From assembly GCA_032718475.1 (NCBI GenBank), contig JAUCBJ010001268.1:1-41191 (forward strand): a DNA stretch of 41,191 bases, given 5' to 3'. Source of the stretch: Nemertoderma westbladi (taxonomy: Eukaryota > Xenacoelomorpha > Nemertodermatida > Nemertodermatidae). A program made the position numbers and the translations under genes. Below the pieces are notes generated by a model. That model was not told the DNA's origin. It did not search any database and was given only the letters and a program-made list of their open reading frames with translations. Below, in pieces: positions 20,801 through 30,552 of this stretch. Each line of letters opens with the position of its first letter. The first letter of the stretch is position 1.

Positions 20801-22424
20801 CCCCACCTTCTCCCTGGTCACTGACCATCAACCGCTGGTCACCATCTTAGACCGCAAATCGTTCTCGGAAGTGGAAAACGCCCGTATACAACGACTAAAA
20901 TCCAAGCTGGCGCCATACCAGTTCACTACCTCCTGGTGCAAGGGTAAATCTCACGCCATTCCCGACGCCCTGTCCCGGTCACCCGTAGACCAGCCGACAC
21001 CCGACGACCTCGTAGACGACGGAGAGACAGCGTACTGTCTCCATTCCGTCACCATCGCCACGATTTCGGCCATCTCTGGGGACGACCACCTTGCGGACCC
21101 TATTCTACAGGACCTTGCCGCTGTTGCTCGCGCTGACCCCGCCTACATGTCTCTTCACACAGCGGTCCTCGCCGGTTTTCCCCCCAGTACCCGCAGCGAT
21201 CCCGCTGTCGGTGCATACTGGGCCCTGCGAGACTCCCTCTCCACCGACGGCGACCTCATCCTCTATGGCGAGCGGCTCGTCATTCCCCTAGCGTCCCGCG
21301 CTAACACCTTGGAGCGGCTCCATACCCCTCACCAGGGTGTCGATAAGTCCCTCCGTCGGGCCCGGCAGTGCGTCTATTGGCCGGGCTTGACTAACGACGT
21401 ACGAACCTCCGTCGCCAACTGTCCTTCGTGCCTACGCCACCGCGCTACGCTACCAAAGGAACCCTTCCTTGAAGAACCCCTACCGACCCGCATATTCGAG
21501 GACATTTCGGCCGACTTCTTCCAGTTGAACGGCCGCCACTATCTCGCCCTCGTCGACAGGTATAGCGGGTGGCCAGACCTACACACCTTCTCAGGTCACC
21601 CATCAGCCCTCCCAACCATCGCCGCCCTGCGACAATGGTTTACCCGCTACGGAATCCCAACCCGTCTACGGTCGGACGGCAGTACCCCCCTGACCGCCGG
21701 CGCTACAACCACCTTCCTCAACGAGTGGGGCGTCACCCCGGTTACTTTATCCGCGGAATACCCACAGGGTAACGGACACGCGGAAGCGGCCGTGAAGGCG
21801 CTCAAAGGACTTCTAGATAAAACAGGAGGCCGTCCTGACTCACCAGCATTCGCCGAGGGTCTACTAGCCCTCCGGAATAGCCCTCGGGAGACCGGACTTT
21901 CTCCCGCGCAGGTGGTGTACGGTCACCCCCTGCGGACCCGTATTCCCGCCCATCACAGTGCTTTCGCGGCGGGTCACCAGGCCACGCGTCGCCGGCTAGA
22001 CAAAATCGCAACCCCGCTCCGCGCTGCCCAAATTGCCGACTACAACAAGTCGGCCCGCAATCTCCCACCCCTTGCTGTCCACGACCCCGTAGTCATCCAG
22101 GACCCCCACTCACATCGCTGGGACCGCAAGGGAACCGTGGTAGAGGTTGGACCCAATCGGCGATACACAGTGCGAACCCCCTCCGGCCGTACTGTGACGA
22201 GAAACCGACGCTTTCTCCTTGTCGACACCTCCAAACCACTCTCCAGTGCGGCTGAACCACCCACTTTGGGTCCGGACACCTCTACGTCCTCTAGTCCCAT
22301 GACCGCGGCGGACGTCGACCCCACCCGGTCACACAAAACTGTACATTGGGACCCCAAACTAAACCACAGCCCCCAAACTCGCCGATACCCCTCACGTCAT
22401 CGTCAACCACCTATACGGTTATAA
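17847..22424 (+). CDS. Gypsy Gag-Pol polyprotein (1525 aa, intact)
   Basis: Starts at the ATG at 17847 (MADSDASS), 57 bp after the LTR, and ends at TAA 22422-22424. Residues about 20-60 look like a SAP/helix-extension-helix motif ([13 protein letters not shown]). A coiled segment at about 85-120 and a gag capsid-like region (about 160-330) precede two zinc knuckles (about 376-415; the second is [14 protein letters not shown]). The protease has [11 protein letters not shown] at about 468. RT runs about 620-800 with [12 protein letters not shown] and the YxDD box as IVDD (about 776). RNase H has LVTDASR (about 923) and LVTDHQP. Integrase has the HHCC module (HTPHQG to CPSCLRH, from about 1160), catalytic D, D, E in ADFFQL, LRSDGS and NGHAEAA, then a GPY/F-like module ([13 protein letters not shown]) and no chromodomain. 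No env gene. Gag and Pol share one frame with no stop or shift. Codon use is strongly C/G-ending, unlike the A/T-rich Copia and LINE beside it. Confidence 0.97.
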   Translation: MADSDASSAEEPCWSDLSPAEVASLDRSKLIQYCADARIPTTSKTSDATLRKKLNARIADTPARFEETDAATGGQPSMAQLLELMAQQQENANRRLEEQQREHREEQAAANRRLADILAHLGRPHFADNPVGQPDPPQAAPTRRRTIDIGNLDRIDTSVELPAFRRWRDSWDSNLRRQSAETFPRSEVVYTLLTALGSGLHDVVRYTLELDPDNGEVDAATILDGLQQHLRGKRSIALDCMQFHRRRQGATETFDDFYRSLKHLAELAELCAECRDNQIVTQILVGLYCTETQQELLKLLPRPSLEETRTICQNWESSAKNTQVLGSSRSVSKISQYKQRGGRSPTRQGAPTPPSTGSQHPWRSSSTGPGNNRAHTCGNCGQVKHSDKSACPAREVNCSGCGKKGHFRKVCRSSGSSKKPSSTNTVLYRDSINRLEYRAAVCKLDYLVVTLTNSTTGIRLGTIKRALPDSGAAATLLNENLFHQLGGVGRDLLPSSSMDLVAADGLPIQTRGRLPAVISSGQNSATTEIVISPETQGLILSKSVCMDLGILPSSFPQPAAVLPISSATVRETKSATPTGADSAPSARDLLNSFGDVFDDEATPLPTIPGTAMHIELKEGATPYHVKGARPIAIALRDEVKTLLDDLERRDIIERVEEPTDWAHPLTVTRKPSGKLRLCVDLRGLNSQVKRPYYPTPNPRLKIAEISRTAKYFSVFDAAHGYWQVPLDPESQLLTTFVTPWGRYKHTRSVMGLISSGDEFNRRGDAALEGLPRMIKIVDDVLLYDDTLEEHLVSIHRFLERCREKGICLHPGKVQLAQSQVKFGGYLVGTDGIHADPAKLSAIASFPRPETLTDLRSFIGLVEQLDPFSSEISEMLLPLRPLLSVKSPYIWTTDHNRAFDAAKAALTTPPVLAPFDVFADTKLVTDASRLNGLGYALLQRHGTEWRLIECRSRFITPTESRYATIELELLAVVWAIQKCRNFLLGLPTFSLVTDHQPLVTILDRKSFSEVENARIQRLKSKLAPYQFTTSWCKGKSHAIPDALSRSPVDQPTPDDLVDDGETAYCLHSVTIATISAISGDDHLADPILQDLAAVARADPAYMSLHTAVLAGFPPSTRSDPAVGAYWALRDSLSTDGDLILYGERLVIPLASRANTLERLHTPHQGVDKSLRRARQCVYWPGLTNDVRTSVANCPSCLRHRATLPKEPFLEEPLPTRIFEDISADFFQLNGRHYLALVDRYSGWPDLHTFSGHPSALPTIAALRQWFTRYGIPTRLRSDGSTPLTAGATTTFLNEWGVTPVTLSAEYPQGNGHAEAAVKALKGLLDKTGGRPDSPAFAEGLLALRNSPRETGLSPAQVVYGHPLRTRIPAHHSAFAAGHQATRRRLDKIATPLRAAQIADYNKSARNLPPLAVHDPVVIQDPHSHRWDRKGTVVEVGPNRRYTVRTPSGRTVTRNRRFLLVDTSKPLSSAAEPPTLGPDTSTSSSPMTAADVDPTRSHKTVHWDPKLNHSPQTRRYPSRHRQPPIRL

Positions 22425-22439
22425 ACTCCTACGGAGCTC

Positions 22440-22448
22440 GAAGGGGGG
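22440..22448 (+). other. Gypsy polypurine tract
   Basis: GAAGGGGGG sits immediately before the 3' LTR start TGTAATG, as needed for plus-strand priming. Confidence 0.85.
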
Positions 22449-22588
22449 TGTAATGACATACATACGTATTATTATATGGCTCGCCCCATATACATGTAGG
22501 ACAGTAGTTCATGGTGATTGGATATATATACTTCTGCAATAGTTTCTGTACGTTATATCTTATTATATCGAGAACTAAGAACATCACA
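22449..22588 (+). repeat. Gypsy 3' LTR
   Basis: 140-bp copy identical by eye to the 5' LTR, followed by the right duplication copy atatt (22589-22593). Confidence 0.96.
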
Positions 22589-22593
22589 ATATT

Positions 22594-22963
22594 CATTTGC
22601 TTTTCGCCGCAATCTTTTATATTCTGAGCAGTATTCTAAAGCTGATTTTGCAACTCGTTTAAAAGATATTAGAAGTTTAAACGCTTCAAATCCCTTCACA
22701 TCTTTATCCTTCTCAAAAAGTGAATCGAGTTCCACTAACAAATTACTAACACCATCTGCATGATTTAAATTTTCCTCTGGAATCGACAATGCCAAAGACA
22801 ATGCTTCACCCTTTAATGAATGAACTAATATCGCTGGTGCTTGTTTATTTTTTGTTAATGATGTAAATATTGCCCACATCCTTAGAAGTTTCTTCCATTC
22901 CTCATAATTTGGATCTTTCTCAGGTAGAATAGGAGGTACTGTTAGTGTTGACTTTTCAGCCAT
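22594..22963 (-). CDS. Copia gag N-terminal part, cut off by Gypsy
   Basis: The first ATG in frame is at 22961-22963 (MAEKSTLTVPP) in a good AAAATGG context; the open frame upstream begins only with TTG. It encodes about 123 residues of a Copia-type gag: YEEWKKLLRMWAIF, LVHSLKGEALSLALSI and FKRVAKSALEYCSEYKRL are typical capsid-like helices. It ends at the left edge of the Gypsy insertion and continues in frame at 17649. The distance 17650-22593 is 4944 nt, a multiple of three, consistent with clean insertion into a working gag. Confidence 0.9.
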
Positions 22964-23586
22964 TTTTGTTTTAATCAAAAATTACAAATGATTTCAGCAG
23001 TTCAGCCACAACCAAAATCTGGCTGCCAGACAGAGGCCTGTCGTAATAATTGAATAATCGGTACCGGTAATTTAATGTGGTAACAAGGCCTGTCTTCTAA
23101 CTCGTTAGCCTAAAGCCTAGGCCTATTCTCTGATTCTTATTATAGAATAAATTATTTTTATTTATTGAGGCCAACCATTCCAGCATTCAGTCATTATAGT
23201 AGAATACCATGCTGCCATGTAATACATTAAAATACAATACTGAATATAGCAATATTATATAATTGAGTTAGATTGTTAATATTGAAGCCTACCATTTCAA
23301 CATTCAGTCATTCTGGTAGAAATGAATTGGAGTTGAATACCATGTAGTTAACAAGTACTGCGGTTGTGCGGTGTACTGACTATAAGTTTGATGTTGCCTG
23401 CATTTGGTCAATAAGCAGGTCTGTAAGTAGGTCAGTAGGTAGACCTATTCAATCAGTCAATGTTTGTGGCTGCGACATAGGGGCCTACCTGTACCACCAT
23501 CGGCAATCGGCACCATCTTCTGATCAACAACAACGGACTGACAGATAATATAACTTCTTCAGTACGCAGTATAAATCACTGTACAC
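22964..23586 (-). other. Copia 5' leader
   Basis: About 620 bp of untranslated leader between the primer site and gag ATG. It contains a diverged internal duplication: CATTCAGTCATTATAGTAG near 23185 and CATTCAGTCATTCTGGTAG near 23300, about 115 bp apart. Open frames here have no family signature. Confidence 0.7.
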
Positions 23587-23598
23587 GCTCTGCTACCA
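23587..23598 (-). other. Copia primer binding site, initiator-Met tRNA
   Basis: On the element strand TGGTAGCAGAGC lies one base after the 5' LTR. It matches the complement of the 3' end of animal initiator methionine tRNA (...GCTCTGCTACCA), the primer also used by Ty1-type elements. Confidence 0.85.
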
Positions 23599-23599
23599 T

Positions 23600-23801
23600 T
23601 GTTTAATCTAATATATTGCCCAATACTAGGTAATAAATACAATCGTGTTTCACTTACTACATCAACTGTCAGACTTATATTTTACTACTTCAACACTTTA
23701 GTGCAGCAGTACTGCAGTACACATACAGACATACTAACACAATAACACAACAGGTACCTACCGGTACACCTAAAAACCCCTCACCATATATTACTCTCAC
23801 A
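23600..23801 (-). repeat. Copia 5' LTR
   Basis: 202 bp, identical by eye to 13277-13478. Followed on the plus strand by the duplicated cgtac (23802-23806) and the hexamer array. Confidence 0.95.
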
Positions 23802-25918
23802 CGTACACGTACACGTACACGTACACGTACACGTACACGTACACGTACACGTACACGTACACGTACACGTACACGTACACGTACACGTACACGTACACGT
23901 ACACGTACACGTACACGTACACGTACACGTACACGTACACGTACACGTACACGTACACGTACACGTACACGTACACGTACACGTACACGTACACGTACAC
24001 GTACACGTACACGTACACGTACACGTACACGTACACGTACACGTACACGTACACGTACACGTACACGTACACGTACACGTACACGTACACGTACACGTAC
24101 ACGTACACGTACACGTACACGTACACGTACACGTACACGTACACGTACACGTACACGTACACGTACACGTACACGTACACGTACACGTACACGTACACGT
24201 ACACGTACACGTACACGTACACGTACACGTACACGTACACGTACACGTACACGTACACGTACACGTACACGTACACGTACACGTACACGTACACGTACAC
24301 GTACACGTACACGTACACGTACACGTACACGTACACGTACACGTACACGTACACGTACACGTACACGTACACGTACACGTACACGTACACGTACACGTAC
24401 ACGTACACGTACACGTACACGTACACGTACACGTACACGTACACGTACACGTACACGTACACGTACACGTACACGTACACGTACACGTACACGTACACGT
24501 ACACGTACACGTACACGTACACGTACACGTACACGTACACGTACACGTACACGTACACGTACACGTACACGTACACGTACACGTAGACGTACACGTAGAC
24601 GTACACGTAGACGTACACGTAGACGTACACGTAGACGTACACGTAGACGTACACGTAGACGTACACGTAGACGTACACGTAGACGTACACGTAGACGTAC
24701 ACGTAGACGTACACGTAGACGTACACGTAGACGTACACGTAGACGTACACGTAGACGTACACGTAGACGTACACGTAGACGTACACGTAGACGTACACGT
24801 AGACGTACACGTAGACGTAGACGTAGACGTACACGTACACGTACACGTACACGTACACGCACACGTACACGTACACGTACACGTACACGTACACGTACAC
24901 GTACACGTACACGTACACGTACACGTACACGTAGACGTAGACGTACACGTAGACGTACACGTAGACGTACACGTAGACGTACACGTAGACGTACACGTAG
25001 ACGTACACGTAGACGTACACGTAGACGTACACGTAGACGTAGACGTACACGTAGACGTACACGTAGACGTACACGTACACGTACACGTACACGTACACGT
25101 ACACGTACACGTACACGTACACGTACACGTACACGCACACGTACACGTACACGTACACGTACACGTACACGTACACGTACACGCACACGTACACGCACAC
25201 GTACACGCACACGTACACGTACACGTACACGTACACGTACACGTACACGTACACGTACACGTACACGTACACGTACACGTACACGTACACGTACACGTAC
25301 ACGTACACGTACACGTACACGTACACGTACACGTACACGTACACGTACACGTACACGTACACGTACACGTACACGTACACGTACACGTACACGTACACGT
25401 ACACGTACACGTACACGTACACGTACACGTACACGTACACGTACACGTACACGTACACGTACACGTACACGTACACGTACACGTACACGTACACGTACAC
25501 GTACACGTACACGTACACGTACACGTACACGTACACGTACACGTACACGTACACGTACACGTACACGTACACGTACACGTACACGTACACGTACACGTAC
25601 ACGTACACGTACACGTACACGTACACGTACACGTACACGTACACGTACACGTACACGTACACGTACACGTACACGTACACGTACACGTACACGTACACGT
25701 ACACGTACACGTAGACGTACACGTAGACGTAGACGTACACGTAGACGTACACGTAGACGTACACGTAGACGTACACGTAGACGTACACGTAGACGTACAC
25801 GTAGACGTACACGTAGACGTACACGTAGACGTACACGTAGACGTACACGTAGACGTACACGTAGACGTACACGTAGACGTACACGTAGACGTACACGTAG
25901 ACGTTCACGTACACGTAC
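23802..25918. repeat. (ACGTAC)n hexanucleotide array, middle block
   Basis: 2.1 kb. A homogeneous ACGTAC stretch (23802 to about 24585) is followed by blocks with period 12 (ACGTACACGTAG) at about 24585-24830, 24930-25075 and 25711-25905. More ACGTAC, with scattered ACGCAC units, lies between them (about 25076-25710). All frames on both strands can be open (Tyr-Val and Arg-Val runs), which is an artefact of a period divisible by three. It continues the block at 13197-13276 across the Copia insertion and the block at 34099 across the LINE. Confidence 0.97.
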
Positions 25919-25964
25919 ACTCGACTGTTTCACCAGTACCAGCAGCCTTCAGGCTGTCAGGCCT

Positions 25965-27563
25965 ATGACAGTACTGCAGTCTGGCAGTAGGAATAGAAAT
26001 ATTCATCGAAATATTCGATCAATGCGTTGCTGCAAGTGCAATCGTAGCGGAACATGTCAAACCTGCCTCTGTTCTAAAAGGGGCATTAGTTGCATCGACT
26101 GCCTCCCAGGTAAAATCACGGAGTGTCGCAACCCCCACGCCCACGCCCGATCAGCGTCAATAGTGCGAGCTCCTGCCTCGGGGAGTATGAAGTCCCATCT
26201 CGAAGCGGAGCCCCAAATTGCAGCCTTTTCAACTGCCTATGCGGGGTCGCTCACAGATCCCCTGTTTCCAGCGGGTCCGCCATTGGATCCCTCGATCCCA
26301 GCGGGTCTGCAAACGGATCTCTCGACTACAGCGGATTCGATAACGGATTCCCTGACTCCACCGGGTCTGCCAACGGATCCCCCGACTTCAGCGGGTCTGC
26401 CAACGGATCTACCGACTTCAGCGGGTCTGCCAACGGATCCACCGACTCCAGCGGGTCTGCCAACGGATCCCTCGACTACAGCGGGTTCGACAACGGATTC
26501 CCCGACTCCACCGGGTCTGCCAACGGATCACCCGATTTCAGCGGGTCTGCCAACGGATCTACCGACTTCAGCAGGTCTGCCAACGGATCCACCGACTCCA
26601 GCGGGTCTGCCAACGGATCCCTCGACTACAGCGGGTTCGCCAACTGATCCCCCGACTTCAGCGAGTCTGCCAACGGATCCCCCGACTCCAGCGGGTCTGC
26701 CAACGGATCCCCCGACTTCAGCGGCTCTGCCAACGGATCCCCCGACTCCAGCGGGTCTGTCAACGGATCCCCAGACTTCAGCGGGTCTGCCAACGGATCC
26801 CCCGACTTCAGCGGGTCTGCCAAAGGATCCCCCATTTCCAGTGGGTCTGCCAACGGATCCCCCGACTTCAGCGGGTCTGCCAATGGATCCCTCGACTTCA
26901 GCGTGTCTGCAAACGGATCCCCCGACTCCAGCGGATCTGCCAACGGATCCCCCGACTTCAACGGGTCTGACATCGGATCCCCCGACTCCAGCGGGTCTGC
27001 CAATGGATCCCCAGACTTCAGCGGGTCTGCCAACGGATCCCCCGACTTCAGTGGGTCTGCCAAAGGATCCCCCGTTTCCAGTGGGTCTGCCAACGTATCC
27101 CCCGACTTCAGTGGATCTGCCAATGGATCCCCCGACTTCAGCGGGTCTGCCAACGGATCACCCGACTCCGGCTGGGCTGCCAACGGATCCCCCGACTTCA
27201 ACGGGTTCGCCAACGGATCCCCCGACTCCAGCGGGTCTGCCAACGGATCCCCCGACTCCAGAGGGTCTGCCAACGGATCCCCCAACGTCAACGGGTCTGC
27301 CAACGGATCCCCCGACTCCAGTGTGTCTGCCAACGGATCCCCCGACTCCTACTGGTCTGCCAACGGATCCCCCGACTTCAGTGGGTCTGCCAACGGATCC
27401 CCCAACTTCAGCAGGTCTGCCTATGGATCCCCCGACTCCTACGGGTTCCAAATTCAATGAGATTTTATCTGTACCCGCTGAGTCTCGGATGCGTTTGGGG
27501 TCACGGATAACAGACTACTTTAAGGCGGGGGTAGGGTTAACCATAACCATACCATTCCCATAA
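25965..27563 (+). CDS. LINE first ORF: Cys-rich zinc-type motif plus ~40 decapeptide repeats
   Basis: The ATG at 25965 opens 532 codons. Residues about 22-57 hold a dense cysteine motif (CCKCNRSGTCQTCLCSKRG, then C..C.........C), similar in spacing to CXC/tesmin-like zinc motifs that I recall from other invertebrate retroelement-type proteins. Residues about 95-495 are about 40 copies of a decapeptide of GLPTDPPTSA type encoded by a 30-bp repeat. The tail is unique (SRITDYFKAG...). Because the unit is a multiple of three, other frames on both strands are also open over 26.1-27.5 kb; I prefer this one because it alone carries the cysteine motif and the start. Whether it is a separate protein or the N-terminus of ORF1 is not clear: a TAA and 59 bases separate it from the next ATG. 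Confidence 0.6.
   Translation: MTVLQSGSRNRNIHRNIRSMRCCKCNRSGTCQTCLCSKRGISCIDCLPGKITECRNPHAHARSASIVRAPASGSMKSHLEAEPQIAAFSTAYAGSLTDPLFPAGPPLDPSIPAGLQTDLSTTADSITDSLTPPGLPTDPPTSAGLPTDLPTSAGLPTDPPTPAGLPTDPSTTAGSTTDSPTPPGLPTDHPISAGLPTDLPTSAGLPTDPPTPAGLPTDPSTTAGSPTDPPTSASLPTDPPTPAGLPTDPPTSAALPTDPPTPAGLSTDPQTSAGLPTDPPTSAGLPKDPPFPVGLPTDPPTSAGLPMDPSTSACLQTDPPTPADLPTDPPTSTGLTSDPPTPAGLPMDPQTSAGLPTDPPTSVGLPKDPPFPVGLPTYPPTSVDLPMDPPTSAGLPTDHPTPAGLPTDPPTSTGSPTDPPTPAGLPTDPPTPEGLPTDPPTSTGLPTDPPTPVCLPTDPPTPTGLPTDPPTSVGLPTDPPTSAGLPMDPPTPTGSKFNEILSVPAESRMRLGSRITDYFKAGVGLTITIPFP
26240..27450. repeat. 30-bp coding minisatellite (GGATCCCCCGACT...)
   Basis: About 40 tandem 30-bp units sharing CTGCCAACGGATCCCCCGAC followed by TTCAGCGGGT or TCCAGCGGGT. 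It lies inside the LINE first ORF, so it belongs to the element rather than to the flanking satellite. Confidence 0.93.
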
Positions 27564-27622
27564 ACCTCGAGACGCCAGGGAAATGTACCCCAAACATTTG
27601 CGAACGCAACACACTAGCATCC

Positions 27623-29173
27623 ATGAACAAATCAGTGGAAGAGGTCGATGACCTCCACAATGATGCAAGTAGTGACTGTTACGAAGTTTACCCAGATGAC
27701 TCTCAAACATATACACCCACTGAATTAAAAACTAATGTAGGACAATTTATTGCCGACATGAACTCTAAGCCACCTAACTACCCAGTGCCCATACATAGTC
27801 ATTTACAGGAACTTACTAGTACAGACTATTTGAGCGATGACGTCATAGACTGCTTTCTAGGTTTAGTATCAAAGCAATTTCCACATGTTGCCACAGTTCT
27901 TACTCACGTAACATATAATTTGCAACGTGCTAACCATGACATTACAAGTCAGGTAAAATATGTCGCAAAACGTTACCTGGCTCCCCATGCCAAGAGACGT
28001 CCTGAGACATTATTCTTTCCTGAATGTATTGACGAACATTTTGTGATACATGTAGCAAACTGTAAGTCCTCAACCATCTGCACAGTTAATCCATTGGGCG
28101 ATACGATGCCAACTAAAACAACGTTTGCAATCGCTGACCTTCTAAATTTAATAGACTCAGTTGCTAATCCCTCAAAAAGCAAATGGTTGGTTAATATTTG
28201 CAATTTTAACTATCCAAAACAGGAAAATAATTTTGATTGTGGTGTTTATATATGCCTGTATGCTCTTGCGATCACTCACGCGCTGCCAACAATCTCATCT
28301 ATTCACTCAGAGAGTAAGGACGCACGACTCTGGCTATATAACTGTCTTGATAAGTACAAGTTAGTCCATCACGATCAAGTGACTTATGATCCATCATACT
28401 CACCCTGGGATATTGCAGCACCCAATACTGATTTTAATGTGGGAATCGAAAAAGACACAGATATAATATCTGAGCGTTATGGCAAGGTTGAAACTCTGCA
28501 TGGGGACAATCTAATAAATTTTTTAAGTCAGAAGACAGACCCACATGACTTTGTGAAGGCGTTATGGTCTAGCAAGATGCTACAGAATCCCAAGGATGAC
28601 CTAATATCCACACTTAAACAATTGGGGTTTGATATACTCTCCAAACTTCAGAAGAAATTATTTAAGGCAATACTTGAAACAATTATTGGAGACAATAAAA
28701 GCATTAAATGTACCTGTATTAATAGAAAATCAATAGATGAGGTTGCCGCGGATGTTGCTGAGTTTGCAATAGTTCTTGAGGAGAAAGCATTAACGTCTGT
28801 CTTCAAAAAAAGAATTAACATCAGTAGCACTGAAGCGTTTGGTCTATTTGAGCTAATTAATCTAGTTTCCACTCTTCAGGTAGAAATGAAATCGATGGCA
28901 ACACAATGCAGCTCTTATACATCTAGGATCAAAAGTTTAGAAGAACAGGTCAAACAGTTGAAAATCAGTGATGTTAATAATCCAAAGCGTGAAAATGTGA
29001 TAGATAACCAAAACAAAGCGAACACTATGAAATCAAAAAAGGCAAATAAGCTTAGCAATGTTGGTCAAGAATTCGTTAATAACCAAGAACAAAATACAGC
29101 AAAAACTTCATCAGAAACATCAAATCCATTCAATATCGGAAGAGCAGCTAAACAACAAAAGAAAAAAAAATAA
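27623..29173 (+). CDS. LINE ORF1 N-terminal part with Ulp1-like (C48) cysteine protease
   Basis: The ATG at 27623 opens 516 codons. Ulp1/SENP-family peptidases cleave SUMO-type proteins. The fold signature here is YLSDDVIDCFLGLV, then EHFVIHVAN with the catalytic His (residue 139), TVNPLGD with Asn at the usual Asp position (residue 156), and PKQENNFDCGVYIC with the oxyanion Gln (200) and nucleophile Cys (206). The triad is therefore His-Asn-Cys, a known variant. Residues about 410-470 contain a short coiled coil (LEEQVKQLK) and a Lys-rich tail ending in KKKK at an A9 run (29162-29170). The next segment is in another frame and looks like the continuation. Function within the element is unknown; it could process element proteins or remove SUMO marks from host ones. 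Confidence 0.85.
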   Translation: MNKSVEEVDDLHNDASSDCYEVYPDDSQTYTPTELKTNVGQFIADMNSKPPNYPVPIHSHLQELTSTDYLSDDVIDCFLGLVSKQFPHVATVLTHVTYNLQRANHDITSQVKYVAKRYLAPHAKRRPETLFFPECIDEHFVIHVANCKSSTICTVNPLGDTMPTKTTFAIADLLNLIDSVANPSKSKWLVNICNFNYPKQENNFDCGVYICLYALAITHALPTISSIHSESKDARLWLYNCLDKYKLVHHDQVTYDPSYSPWDIAAPNTDFNVGIEKDTDIISERYGKVETLHGDNLINFLSQKTDPHDFVKALWSSKMLQNPKDDLISTLKQLGFDILSKLQKKLFKAILETIIGDNKSIKCTCINRKSIDEVAADVAEFAIVLEEKALTSVFKKRINISSTEAFGLFELINLVSTLQVEMKSMATQCSSYTSRIKSLEEQVKQLKISDVNNPKRENVIDNQNKANTMKSKKANKLSNVGQEFVNNQEQNTAKTSSETSNPFNIGRAAKQQKKKK

Positions 29174-30485
29174 GGAAAAGTGTAATGTATCCAAAAAATA
29201 CCACAAGCAACAGGGTCTAACAACAGACTCATGTGATGAGATATGTTTGTGTGATAGTCAATGTAGTTCCGATGCAGAACTAAACTATCAATCTGTTATG
29301 GACAATGCATCAGTGAAAAACCCTCAAAATCTTAAGGATGTTCTACTATGCAAAGAGGTCTGGAAGGAAGCAAGCGAAAAGAAATGCAATAAGAAACAAC
29401 GAGCGCAACCACAGGTACCACCAACGGAAACTCAAAATAGTTTTGATGCCCTTGACGATATGAAAATAGTGGGAAAACTTATCAAAGACCAAACCAGCAT
29501 GATACAGAGCTTGTTACAGTCTAATAACTCTAAGAACAATAACAATAAAGATAACAACAATGCTGGTAATAGGAATAAAACTGTTGCAACAGGTAAATCA
29601 GGTATGAATGATAAACTGGTTACCATACATGTAAATGGTCTACAGCCTGATAGTTCGAGTATATCGATATCACAATTCTGCTTCAAACAAACAGGCTACA
29701 GACCTGTAAATGTCTGGGTCACAGGATACAGGGGTAGAACAAAGGCAGCGAAAATAACCATTGAGTCTAGCCATAAGGACATCTTCACCCAAGATAATAT
29801 TTGGCCAGATGGGTCACACATAACAAGGATGGAAGACAGCAGTATGAGTACAGGCTACTATCCAAACTATAAAAATCGGAGCAGAAATCATTATAATAAT
29901 CCACCACCACAACCCAGCGAAGATAGTATATATAGGGACTGGGACACATACAACCAAAGGGCAAATACCAATGATGTTATGACGCCATACGATGTGGCAC
30001 AATATAGTATAGGCCTCAACAACACAAGATATTTTAATACTGGTTATAGGCACCAGCAAGACGGGTCAAATAGAAAGCCATTGGTCAATCCCGGTTCGGT
30101 CACCAAGATAAAGGGTGCATCGGGGCAGAGTTATATCAACCACCCTCAGAATACAAGAGTAATCCCAGGAATTGGCTGTCAATATCATAAATCATCACTC
30201 AATCCCGCTTTGGCTCAAGCTAGTTTGGCTACGGAGAGAAACAGAGCTCCGGGACATAAGTATACCAATTATACTCAGAACACAGGAGTAATACCAGATT
30301 TCAGAGGTGAACATCAGTATGATTTTCCATACCCGAAGTGCACATACGATGTTAGTGGAAAATGGTCTTCTCCAATATACTACTCACCGCACTCTGGTCA
30401 AAGTCAGAATATAGGAGACAGGGACTTCAGATCATATAAAAGAAGTCCCTACCCCATCCATCCACAAAGACAGCAGCCCTTTTAA
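29163..30485 (+). CDS. LINE ORF1 C-terminal part with RRM-like domain
   Basis: The frame continues after the A9 run. An open frame exists from 29058, but its first 35 codons overlap the Ulp1 ORF and look non-coding. A helical Lys-rich part and an Asn-rich linker precede a domain at about 29610-29830, reading VTIHVNGLQPD, FKQTGYRPVNVWVTGYRGRTKAAKITIE and WPDGSHITRM. This layout is like the RNA-binding gag-like domain of CR1-group ORF1 proteins. The rest is Tyr/Asn/Pro/Gln-rich and probably disordered. It likely binds the element RNA. It ends 67 bases before the endonuclease ORF. Confidence 0.6.
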   Translation, partial: KKNKEKCNVSKKYHKQQGLTTDSCDEICLCDSQCSSDAELNYQSVMDNASVKNPQNLKDVLLCKEVWKEASEKKCNKKQRAQPQVPPTETQNSFDALDDMKIVGKLIKDQTSMIQSLLQSNNSKNNNNKDNNNAGNRNKTVATGKSGMNDKLVTIHVNGLQPDSSSISISQFCFKQTGYRPVNVWVTGYRGRTKAAKITIESSHKDIFTQDNIWPDGSHITRMEDSSMSTGYYPNYKNRSRNHYNNPPPQPSEDSIYRDWDTYNQRANTNDVMTPYDVAQYSIGLNNTRYFNTGYRHQQDGSNRKPLVNPGSVTKIKGASGQSYINHPQNTRVIPGIGCQYHKSSLNPALAQASLATERNRAPGHKYTNYTQNTGVIPDFRGEHQYDFPYPKCTYDVSGKWSSPIYYSPHSGQSQNIGDRDFRSYKRSPYPIHPQRQQPF

Positions 30486-30552
30486 ATCATCAAATGCTTC
30501 AAACACACCACCTCCAGTTTTCAACAATGATGAAACCAACAAGAGAAACTGT

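Larger units (their letters stand above)
17650..22588 (+). mobile_element. Gypsy (Ty3/Gypsy) LTR retrotransposon, complete, nested in Copia
   Basis: A 4939-bp element with two 140-bp LTRs identical by eye (17650-17789, 22449-22588), LTR ends TGTAATG...CATCACA, a 5-bp duplication atatt, a primer site next to the 5' LTR, one long polyprotein frame and a polypurine tract ending at 22448. It lies opposite to its Copia host and splits the Copia gag. Identical LTRs and a clean frame mean a very recent insertion. Confidence 0.98.
13277..23801 (-). mobile_element. Copia (Ty1/Copia) LTR retrotransposon, full length, interrupted by Gypsy
   Basis: Minus-strand element with 202-bp LTRs at both ends and the 5-bp target duplication cgtac (13272-13276 and 23802-23806). 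It carries gag, protease, integrase, reverse transcriptase and RNase H in the Copia order, integrase before RT. Without the nested Gypsy element it is about 5.58 kb. A primer site matching initiator-Met tRNA lies one base inside the 5' LTR. LTR identity and open frames mark it as young. The insertion site is inside the hexanucleotide array. Confidence 0.97.

Noticed and set aside
23690-25933. Very long open frames of alternating Arg-Val or Tyr-Val across the hexamer array
   Set aside because: A 6-bp period keeps all frames open on both strands. There is no start context, domain or composition of a real protein.
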